From Leptospiraceae bacterium (GTDB taxonomy: Bacteria; Spirochaetota; Leptospiria; Leptospirales; Leptospiraceae): 64,000 nt of DNA. Numbering within the stretch: position 1 is the stretch's first letter; every line of letters begins with the position of its first letter. Shown here one piece after another: positions 43,350 to 50,250 of the stretch. The translations under genes and the position numbers were made by a program. The stretch lies in contig JAGOHK010000003.1 of assembly GCA_017996175.1 (NCBI GenBank), positions 50,741 to 114,740 of the forward strand, in the 5' to 3' direction. Below the pieces are notes generated by a model. That model was not told where the DNA came from, searched no databases, and saw nothing but the letters and a program-made list of their open reading frames with translations.

Positions 43350-44462
43350 CTATTTATTGGTGGTTGCATCGATTATCATTTCAATGACTTCAGGAAAACA
43401 AATTTGAGATAGGTGAGATACATCTCTAAAATACCTACAAGACACTCTACTTTCATTTTCTAAATTGATAAATTTTGCATCGTGTTTTTGAGCTATCTCT
43501 TGCATCTCTTTTTCCCAGACTAATTCTTGAGTCCTAAAACCCTTAGTCGCCTCGGTCAAACTTTGATGAACAGGAGTTTTATAAAAAACGACCTTAATTC
43601 CTCTTACCTTTCCCTCAATTGCAATTTTTTCCATCATCAGCATATATTTTTTATGATGTCCTTTATAATTGGAATAAAACATTTGAAGTAGATATTGAAT
43701 ATACTCCTTGTTAGCCTTTAGATGTTCACTCGGTTCCGCAAACTCCTGATAATCCCCAGGATGAATCAGAACTATTGTTCCCTTTGCATTTTTCTTTTGT
43801 TTTGCTTCTTCCATTAGCTTTAGTTCAGTGATTGCATCGACCATTTTTTTGATTTCAGCTTCTTCAAGAGAATTCTTCTTAGAGAAAACAGATTTCCATT
43901 GTACGTTAAAATAATTTAACACAAAAACTTTTGCAGAAATATAATTGATGATTTCACTATTTGTAAAAAATCGAAGATTATCCCAAAAGAATTTTAACTC
44001 CATATCATAGATTTGATTTCTATCTACAAACTTGTTCTGATGATTAAAAGTAGGAAAAGAAGTTTCAATGACAATTATATCGGCAGGGATATTTTGTTTC
44101 AGAAAAAAATCCGCAGAGCCAAAGAGCAAAAGAGGGGAGCCTGCTCGAATGGAGAAAAGAGAGTTGACCGCCCATTGTAGCAATTCTTCTTTATTCTTTA
44201 TATATGGATTTATTTTTATTTCTTCATCAGTTACTTCTCCGTAATTCTCACTTCGCGAAGTTCCTATGAAATAAATTTTCTTCGTCTTCCCACTTTTCTT
44301 AAAATCCTCCTCGAAAATGAGATTCTTTTTTACATGAAGACCGTGCACCATTTCATAAGAGTTCACCAGGTTTTGCACAAATATGTTCTTAACCGCTGGG
44401 ATAAGAAAGAGTTTGTCTAAGAGAAATAAAAACAAAAATAGTTTTAAGGGTAATAGTTTCAT
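43350..44462 (-). CDS. DUF1574 SGNH-like protein, partner of MBOAT
   Basis: 370 residues with an N-terminal membrane segment (LKLFLFLFLLDKLFLIPA). The SGNH-type block I is IYFIGTSRSENYG (Ser at about residue 69) and the late block is FRDVSHLS (D-x-x-H, near 345). This fits the DUF1574 family of leptospires and resembles AlgJ/AlgX/DltD-type acyl-transfer partners. It is 4 bases downstream of the MBOAT gene, so together they should O-acylate an envelope glycan or related polymer: MBOAT moves the acyl group across the membrane and the SGNH-like protein places it. The tyrosine ammonia-lyase gene follows 11 bases later. Confidence 0.78.
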   Translation of the reverse strand: MKLLPLKLFLFLFLLDKLFLIPAVKNIFVQNLVNSYEMVHGLHVKKNLIFEEDFKKSGKTKKIYFIGTSRSENYGEVTDEEIKINPYIKNKEELLQWAVNSLFSIRAGSPLLLFGSADFFLKQNIPADIIVIETSFPTFNHQNKFVDRNQIYDMELKFFWDNLRFFTNSEIINYISAKVFVLNYFNVQWKSVFSKKNSLEEAEIKKMVDAITELKLMEEAKQKKNAKGTIVLIHPGDYQEFAEPSEHLKANKEYIQYLLQMFYSNYKGHHKKYMLMMEKIAIEGKVRGIKVVFYKTPVHQSLTEATKGFRTQELVWEKEMQEIAQKHDAKFINLENESRVSCRYFRDVSHLSQICFPEVIEMIIDATTNK

Positions 44463-44466
44463 ATAA

Positions 44467-45894
44467 TTAAAATTGGAAATAAAAGAACTGCACTTGTCTA
44501 TTCGAAAGGGATGTCATCATAAAAAGAAAAACGACAGACGAAACCACAATCGCCAAAAGAGGGCGTTTAATTTTGCCAGTCACTATCTCTGGTTTGTACT
44601 CCACCCAATGTAAAAGAAAAGCTAAAACAATTAAGTATCCGAACTCCTCGTAAAATATTTTTTCTCCCTTGACCCAATGAAATACATTTTTATACATAAG
44701 CCCTAGGTCAGAAAGACTGGATGCTCTAAAAATATCCGCGAGTAAAAACCAAAAGAGTATGAGGACTACCCATCTAAAACTCATTGCAAACTTAGTTTTA
44801 CTTTCTGTCCAAAACTTAGATCTGACTAAAACATTTCTCTCAAACATAAGCGAAAATCCAATCACAATTCCCCATACCAGATAATTCCAATTAGCCCCAT
44901 GCCAGATTCCTGCAATGAACATAGTAATTAAATTATTTATATCAGTTCTAAAACTACTCCCCTTACTTCCTCCGAGCGGAAAATAGATATAATCCCTTAA
45001 AAAACTAGATAACGTTATATGCCATCTTGTCCACATCTCTTTAAAACTCTGAGAGAAAAAAGGTCCTACAAAGTTTTTGGGCAATTCAAATCCTAATAAC
45101 TTTCCGCATCCACGAGCAATATCACTATACCCAGAAAAATCTCCCCAGAGTTGAAAACAAAATCCAGTTAATGCACATAGGATTGCTTGACCGGAATAGG
45201 CAGAAGGATTGGCGTAAACAGGGTCTAAAAGTCTTGCAATAGAATCTGCGAGTACTACTTTTTTCAAAAGTCCAAATCCAACTAAAGTTATACCAGAAAG
45301 TACCTGCTCGTCAGTCAAACTTCTCTTAGTCTGAAGTTGTGGCATAAACTCATTAGCCCGTAAAATCGGACCCGCTAGTTGTTGTGGAAAGAATAAAATA
45401 AAGATAGAAAAATCAAGATAAGATGTCTTTTCCTGAATCACTCCCCTATAATAATCTACTAAATACGCAATGATCTGAAATGTATAAAAACTAATCGCAA
45501 TCGGGAGGATAATATGAACTTTCCCCATTGCTTGTGACCTCAAGTCCGGCTGACCAATTACTGTACCTATAATCTCAGCTAAAAAATAAAAGTATTTAAA
45601 AAATGCAATATTTAGAATATTAAAGATAATTGCTAGTGTAAGAGGGAATTTTTTCTCTTCCTTTGTTTGTTTTTGTTCCATCCATTTTAAGAATAAGAAG
45701 TTAATCGTAATTACACTCATAAAATGAATCAGAAACTTAGGAATTACTGAATCAAAATTGATAATATCCCAACTCCCATAAAATACCATGGAACTTACAA
45801 ATAGGATTGGTTTTCTGAATTTTTCAGAGGTGTAATGATAAAGTATATATACGATTAAGAAAAAAATTAGAAATAGAAAAGTGTTAAATAGCAT
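44467..45894 (-). CDS. MBOAT-family O-acyltransferase (AlgI-like)
   Basis: 475 residues with about eleven membrane segments. MBOAT signatures are MWTRWHITLSSFLRDYIYFPLGGSKG (about 280-305) and FIAGIWHGANWNYLVWG with the invariant His (about 330). FSGYSDIARGCGKLLGFELPKNF is typical of the AlgI/PatA branch. Such proteins carry acyl groups, usually acetyl, across the membrane for transfer to glycans. It heads an operon with the DUF1574 protein and the ammonia-lyase. The donor acyl-CoA is unknown; acetyl is most usual. A link to coumarate is speculation based on operon order. Confidence 0.9.
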   Translation of the reverse strand: MLFNTFLFLIFFLIVYILYHYTSEKFRKPILFVSSMVFYGSWDIINFDSVIPKFLIHFMSVITINFLFLKWMEQKQTKEEKKFPLTLAIIFNILNIAFFKYFYFLAEIIGTVIGQPDLRSQAMGKVHIILPIAISFYTFQIIAYLVDYYRGVIQEKTSYLDFSIFILFFPQQLAGPILRANEFMPQLQTKRSLTDEQVLSGITLVGFGLLKKVVLADSIARLLDPVYANPSAYSGQAILCALTGFCFQLWGDFSGYSDIARGCGKLLGFELPKNFVGPFFSQSFKEMWTRWHITLSSFLRDYIYFPLGGSKGSSFRTDINNLITMFIAGIWHGANWNYLVWGIVIGFSLMFERNVLVRSKFWTESKTKFAMSFRWVVLILFWFLLADIFRASSLSDLGLMYKNVFHWVKGEKIFYEEFGYLIVLAFLLHWVEYKPEIVTGKIKRPLLAIVVSSVVFLFMMTSLSNRQVQFFYFQF

Positions 45895-45936
45895 GGTTAT
45901 AGATAAGTGATTTTATTTTAAAATATTAGCAAATCA

Positions 45937-46224
45937 TTATTTTTCGGTCTGGTGACGTTTTTTTAATTCGTCTTCCACTTTCGAAATTGGTATATTTTTA
46001 TCCACAAGTAATACTTGTAAATGGAAGAGTAAATCTGCAACTTCGTGAATGAGTTCTTGTTCGTCGGAATTTTTTGCGGCGATGATTACTTCGCCTGCTT
46101 CTTCTCCGATTTTTTTTAGGATTCGATCAATTCCCCTTCGAAATAAATCAGCCGTATAAGATTTTTCAGGTAATTCCAATTTTCTTTTCTTTAATAATTC
46201 TTCTAATTCTTCTAGAAATTTCAT
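45937..46224 (-). CDS. hisE: Phosphoribosyl-ATP pyrophosphatase
   Basis: A 95-residue all-helical protein of the MazG/HisE type, catalysing the second step of histidine synthesis (phosphoribosyl-ATP to phosphoribosyl-AMP). The metal-binding glutamate motif is [14 protein letters not shown] (EE..E), and [17 protein letters not shown] (E..D) completes it. [21 protein letters not shown] is the usual HisE opening. The gene is apart from other his genes here; hisI is not seen nearby. It is divergent from the thioredoxin-TPR gene. Confidence 0.92.
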   Translation of the reverse strand: MKFLEELEELLKKRKLELPEKSYTADLFRRGIDRILKKIGEEAGEVIIAAKNSDEQELIHEVADLLFHLQVLLVDKNIPISKVEDELKKRHQTEK

Positions 46225-46375
46225 AATTTACCCATTTTTACATAACATCAGTTATTTTATATAATTTCCTCTAAGTTAGCTTGTATTTTCTATCTATTTT
46301 ATGAGATTTTTAGGTTTCTTTTTAAAAATGAATCTCTAATATTGTAGATGGCTGACTGCTAACGAGGTATTTTCC

Positions 46376-47185
46376 ATGTTTCGAATTATCCCTATTTTAC
46401 TCACTCTATTTTTTTCCTTCCCTATTTTCGCGGAAACAAAATGGCTCCTGTCCTTGGATAAAGCAATGGAGAAAGCTCGAATAGAAAATAAACCGATCTT
46501 TATTGATTTGTATACAGATTGGTGTGTTTACTGTAAACAATTAGAGGAAAATGTTTTTCCCATGAAAGATGTATCCGCTGAATTAGAAAAATTTATCACA
46601 GTGAGAATCAACGGCGACTTATCGCAGGATTTGGTTTCCAAATTTTCCGTTCGTGGTTATCCAACCATTTTAGTTCTGGATAAAAATGGATACCTAATTG
46701 ATAAAATCACCGGTATGCCAGATAACACAACACTTGTCGCAAAATTACAAGAAGCTTACACCAAAAAAGATATTGAATCAGGATTATTATCTGAACAAAA
46801 ACAATCTCCCAATAGCGTACTTTCAAATTACAACTTAGGATTATTTTATTATAGAAACGGAAATTTTAAAGACTCGTCAGAATTCTTTTTAAAATCCTAC
46901 AACGCAAAGGATGCAGAAAACCAAGACAAAAAACCAGATGCACTTTTTTTGCTTGGAATTATCCAAATTCAAGAAAAAAAATTTCAAGAGGCAATTTCAA
47001 TCTGGACTAGCTATATGGAAAAATATCCTGAAAATAAAAAAGGCTCTGTTCTTTACTGCCGTGGAATTTCGTATTATTTTTCTGGAAAGAAACAAGAGGC
47101 TAAGGAGGATTTGCTCAAAGCAAAAGATCTTTCAACGAGTCAGGATCAGTTAGAAAAAATCAATATGTTCCTATCCGAACTATAA
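46376..47185 (+). CDS. Exported thioredoxin-TPR protein
   Basis: 269 residues. Signal peptide MFRIIPILLTLFFSFPIFA. The thioredoxin-like domain (about 20-135) has the active site DLYTDWCVYCKQLEE and a cis-proline region VRGYPTILVLDKNG, as in DsbD C-terminal / DUF255-like domains. Four helices in TPR spacing follow (NSVLSNYNLGLFYYRNGNFKDS, PDALFLLGIIQIQEKKFQEAI, and others). It should handle thiol exchange in the periplasm with a protein-binding TPR part. An ACGAGG site precedes ATG 46376. It is convergent with the PYP operon, only 1 base from the end of the 149-residue gene. Confidence 0.82.
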   Translation: MFRIIPILLTLFFSFPIFAETKWLLSLDKAMEKARIENKPIFIDLYTDWCVYCKQLEENVFPMKDVSAELEKFITVRINGDLSQDLVSKFSVRGYPTILVLDKNGYLIDKITGMPDNTTLVAKLQEAYTKKDIESGLLSEQKQSPNSVLSNYNLGLFYYRNGNFKDSSEFFLKSYNAKDAENQDKKPDALFLLGIIQIQEKKFQEAISIWTSYMEKYPENKKGSVLYCRGISYYFSGKKQEAKEDLLKAKDLSTSQDQLEKINMFLSEL

Positions 47186-47186
47186 T

Positions 47187-47636
47187 CTAATTGCCACCGC
47201 TATATTGAATTTTGACCATAATCTCTTCCATTTGCGTTAAGTCCGATTGAGGAATCAATGTCTCCAATTCCCCAATCATTCCGGAGACAAATGCTGATTG
47301 CATTACACTCACTTGATCTGCATGACCGTACGTTACCATATTATAATTATTGATCATATTATGACGAATCCATTCACTTCTTAATTCAAACCAAAAATTC
47401 CGAATAGCAGAATTAATCTCTTCTGGCTCGGAATCTTTATTCATTTTAATAATAGCTCCGAGCGCACGAGTTTTTACTTTTGTACTGTATTTCAATTCCA
47501 AAATCTGCCTTTCCGTTAAATCAGGATTATCCTCAATCAGATGAAGGATAATATTATTATCCCTATACCGATTGTAAATATCTATCAGACTTTTTAATTG
47601 AGAGAGCAAAATTATCTCTTTTTGACAAAAATCCAA
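47187..47636 (-). CDS. Helical protein next to PYP, function unknown
   Basis: 149 residues from TTG 47636, overlapping the PYP gene by 25 bases; another TTG at 47609, just after the PYP stop, would give 140 residues. There is no signal peptide or membrane segment. It is predicted all-helical and soluble, with ILHLIEDNPDLTERQILELKYSTKVKTRALGAII and a Met/Asn-rich middle (NMINNYNMVTYG), ending in acidic-hydrophobic heptads (MEEIMVKIQYSGGN). I recognise no family. The overlap with PYP means its translation is tied to that of the photoreceptor, so it is a candidate signalling partner. This is inference from position. Confidence 0.6.
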   Translation of the reverse strand: MDFCQKEIILLSQLKSLIDIYNRYRDNNIILHLIEDNPDLTERQILELKYSTKVKTRALGAIIKMNKDSEPEEINSAIRNFWFELRSEWIRHNMINNYNMVTYGHADQVSVMQSAFVSGMIGELETLIPQSDLTQMEEIMVKIQYSGGN

Positions 47637-47980
47637 TTGGTAGAAGTAGGCTGATCCCTATAAAGTTGGATGATTACGTTGGTCGGTTTCATTTTGTAGG
47701 TAAACACATAATTAAACGAAACGTCTAAATGCCCCTTTGCAATTCCGTCTTTGAATCTGCCATAGAATAAACGATTATTTGTACAAATCGCAACTTGCGT
47801 AAAAAAGTTTTTTCCTTCTGCATTATGAACTGGAACTCCAGCTAATTCGGATTCATAACGATTGTACATCAAAATAACTCCATTGTCATCTACTTTAATA
47901 ATCCCAAAGTCAGCTCCATCAGCCTGGTCACGAGACAGGTAACCCAAATTGTATAATATTCCTTTTGCATAATCTTCCAT
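47612..47980 (-). CDS. pyp: Photoactive yellow protein (PYP)
   Basis: 122 residues, close to the 125 of Halorhodospira halophila PYP. The chromophore-binding cysteine is present (Cys66 in VAICTNN, equal to Cys69 in VAPCTDS), as are Tyr39 and Glu43 (YNRYE), which equal Tyr42 and Glu46, the residues that hydrogen-bond the p-coumaroyl group. Also matched: EGKNFF, FYGRFKDGIAKG, F.Y.F.YKMKPT and NWIFVKKR. Thr50 and Arg52 are replaced by Ala47 and Val49, so absorption or kinetics may differ. PYP is a PAS-fold blue-light sensor whose chromophore is attached through a thioester. The start ATG 47980 has a strong AAGGAG site. It is the middle gene of three, flanked by a coiled-coil gene and a helical gene. 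Confidence 0.93.
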   Translation of the reverse strand: MEDYAKGILYNLGYLSRDQADGADFGIIKVDDNGVILMYNRYESELAGVPVHNAEGKNFFTQVAICTNNRLFYGRFKDGIAKGHLDVSFNYVFTYKMKPTNVIIQLYRDQPTSTNWIFVKKR

Positions 47981-48003
47981 TTAATTACTCCTTTTATTTT
48001 GTA

Positions 48004-48420
48004 TTATGACTCTGATTTTTCGCGTTCGGAGTACAAAGATTTTAATTGTTCTTCCATACCTTTCGCAAGATTCACTAAATCGGCAATGGAATAAACACCC
48101 TCAAAAGAATGGATTGCTTCTTCTTTTTCTTTGTATAAGTCTTCGACTTGTTCTTCCAAGGATTGAATGTATCCCGCAAGTTCTTGAATATCATTTGTTT
48201 TCTTTAGAAAAGGTTCTATATCTTGATAAACAGATTCTAATTGTTCGGTCACATTCTTTGAGTAGCCAACCAAACTAGTAACGTCAGTCGCTCCCGAAAT
48301 ACTTGCGGCAATATATTCATTCATCCAGTAGACAGGAGAACTTTGCGCTTTGAGTTTTTCTAACTTCATTCTCTCAGAAAGCGGAAAGTTAGTTTCCAAT
48401 TCTTTATTAGTGTATAACAT
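48004..48420 (-). CDS. Coiled-coil protein upstream of PYP, function unknown
   Basis: 138 residues from ATG 48420. A short N-terminal region (MLYTNKELETNFPLSERMKLEKLKA) and a mid-part rich in Ser/Gly/Thr precede a long amphipathic helix from about residue 58 (VTEQLESVYQDIEPFLKK and IQSLEEQVEDLYKEKEEAI), with heptads typical of a coiled coil, ending in KGMEEQLKSLYSEREK. No signal peptide and no membrane segment. No known domain is seen. It is 23 bases upstream of the PYP gene and so co-transcribed. It could dimerise and act as the effector or scaffold for PYP; that is inference. Confidence 0.6.
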   Translation of the reverse strand: MLYTNKELETNFPLSERMKLEKLKAQSSPVYWMNEYIAASISGATDVTSLVGYSKNVTEQLESVYQDIEPFLKKTNDIQELAGYIQSLEEQVEDLYKEKEEAIHSFEGVYSIADLVNLAKGMEEQLKSLYSEREKSES

Positions 48421-48492
48421 AAGCTTTAGCTTTTATTCCTATCTGCTTTTTTTTTCAAGCGATTTTCTTTAATTAGTTAGTAATTTTTGCAA

Positions 48493-49488
48493 CTACCACT
48501 TAAAAGTTCCCTTTTTGTCATAATCGAATTTCATCTGGTCATCCGGAATTCCAGGCACACTAAGTCCAGATAAACCTTTTAGTTTAAAGTCAGATCCTCT
48601 TTTCTGAATTGCATCTGCAATCCCACTGGAAACAGACTTGAGAGGAAAACTCGTCTTAACCTTAACTATGGATTCTTTCCCGTTACTAATAATTTCACTC
48701 GGTATTCCTGATAGAAATTTTTCTCCATTCAAGTCTAGATCATATTTTAAATCTTTGAATTTAAGTGCTGATGCAGCTTTATTTGTAAGTGCGATGTCAA
48801 ATTCAGTAGCAACTTCCACATTTGAATTGGCTAGTCCTGCTTGCGCTGCAGATCCAACACTTCCCTTTTTTCCACTTAAAAGCCCATCTAAATAACTTGA
48901 TGCTGCGGCTGTTGCGCCATCTTTTGCACTGCTTCCTAAACCAGTTGTTTCGGGTTTGATAATTTTAAAATTACGAATATCAATATCCGGTAACACAGCA
49001 GGAATTTGTTTATTTTGAGAAAACGGAAAATCAAAAGATTTTTGTCCTGCTAGTTGAAATTTTTCTGGTACAGGAACATTTAATATTCCATCGAGTTTAA
49101 CATTTAACAACTCTTTGCCTGGAACTTTTTTATAAATATCCATTAGATCAGAATATTTAAGTACAACGTCTACAGGTAAATCTTTACTGGAACTCGCTTC
49201 AATAGTACCAAGATCCATCTTAGAAAATTTGGCAAAACTTGTTCCTTCTATCATTACATTCATATCCAAAAGAGATTTTGGTAAATTGACTGGATAAGGA
49301 TTTTTCACACTTGTTAAAACTTTTAAAGAAATATTTTCTAAAGTAATTTTAGTTATATCTACACTCTTTAAAGAAAACGTTGGTTTCTTTTCCCCTGCTA
49401 AAAATTGATCGAGCAAAGCACAACCATTGAATAAAAAAAATAAAACTAAAATCAGGGAAGTCTTTGCAAAAAAATGAAATGGTCTCAT
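48493..49488 (-). CDS. LEA14/WHy-like lipoprotein
   Basis: 331 residues. Signal MRPFHFFAKTSLILVLFFLFNGC has a lipobox at Cys23. Two LEA type 2 / WHy-like beta domains are visible: FSLKSVDITKITLENISLKVLTSVKNPYPVNLPKSLLDMNVMIEG (about 38-85) and a second at about 225-290 with ATEFDIALTNKAASALKFKDLKYDLDLNGE, each with the N.N/NP pattern of these domains. A Gly/Ala/Ser-rich linker lies between. It is probably anchored in the outer membrane. Its role is unknown; LEA14 relatives are linked to desiccation or stress. It is a single gene on this strand. Confidence 0.78.
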   Translation of the reverse strand: MRPFHFFAKTSLILVLFFLFNGCALLDQFLAGEKKPTFSLKSVDITKITLENISLKVLTSVKNPYPVNLPKSLLDMNVMIEGTSFAKFSKMDLGTIEASSSKDLPVDVVLKYSDLMDIYKKVPGKELLNVKLDGILNVPVPEKFQLAGQKSFDFPFSQNKQIPAVLPDIDIRNFKIIKPETTGLGSSAKDGATAAASSYLDGLLSGKKGSVGSAAQAGLANSNVEVATEFDIALTNKAASALKFKDLKYDLDLNGEKFLSGIPSEIISNGKESIVKVKTSFPLKSVSSGIADAIQKRGSDFKLKGLSGLSVPGIPDDQMKFDYDKKGTFKW

Positions 49489-49569
49489 AGTGGTTACATC
49501 CTATTAGTTGGTATTAAAAATATTTCTCTAACTTATTTTAACAAAGCCGATAGTCAAGTCGAAGAATCT

Positions 49570-50250
49570 TTATTTTATTTTTCGATAAGTCCCATCAAAG
49601 TAAGCGTTTGCTCCATGGAATGAGGCACAATCTATTTCTTTTACTTTCACAGTATAATCTGAAAAAGTAAAATTCAATTCACAATTCTCTCCGTCTTGTT
49701 TATCTTTCCATTTATATTCCTTTTGGGTTACTTTTAGTTCTCCGCCGATTTGACCAACATGGACAGTTGGTCCGCGAACAACTGAAATTAAAAAAGTATT
49801 CTGACCCTTATTTTGATTGATTAGAATTTGTCCTCCCAGCCCATCTTGGTACTCTCCGACCAAACCGGACTTAACATTTTCACGACCATAAGCTTTTTTT
49901 AGATAAAAAATTCTATCTTCTGTAAACTCATTCAAACAGGAATAATGACTCGAATTTTTTTTCTCTGATTCGCTGTCTTGCGTATAAATTGGATGTATAC
50001 AAAAATCTTCCTTGTGTTTTATCCAAACTCTCGATTCTAATTTCATTTCTTTCGCAAGGTTTTTACCTATTTTTTTGCGAAGATTTTTATAAACCTCGTT
50101 TAGTGTTTTATCTTTTTTCTCATACTCATTTTTATAGCAAGATAACTTTTCCACTTCCTCTTTCAGCTTTGAACATGGATCTGAATTAGAAATTAAAATC
50201 ATTGGAAAAATTAAAATTAATAGAATTAGTGTCTTTATGTGGTTACTCAT
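49570..50250 (-). CDS. Exported LprI-like (DUF1311) protein
   Basis: ATG 50250 is preferred (about 226 residues), because the start at 50301 gives a long extension that overlaps the kinase gene much more. The signal is MSNHIKTLILLILIFPMILIS. The mature N-terminal half has CSKLKEEVEKLSCYKNEYEKKDKTLNEVYKNLRKKIGKNL, then RVWIKHKEDFC and CLNEFTEDR: the four-cysteine LprI/DUF1311 pattern (lysozyme-inhibitor-like). The C-terminal half is a separate beta domain (GLVGEYQDGLGGQILINQNKG). Its start overlaps the upstream kinase stop by 8 bases, so it is the last gene of that operon. Confidence 0.72.
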   Translation of the reverse strand: MSNHIKTLILLILIFPMILISNSDPCSKLKEEVEKLSCYKNEYEKKDKTLNEVYKNLRKKIGKNLAKEMKLESRVWIKHKEDFCIHPIYTQDSESEKKNSSHYSCLNEFTEDRIFYLKKAYGRENVKSGLVGEYQDGLGGQILINQNKGQNTFLISVVRGPTVHVGQIGGELKVTQKEYKWKDKQDGENCELNFTFSDYTVKVKEIDCASFHGANAYFDGTYRKIK

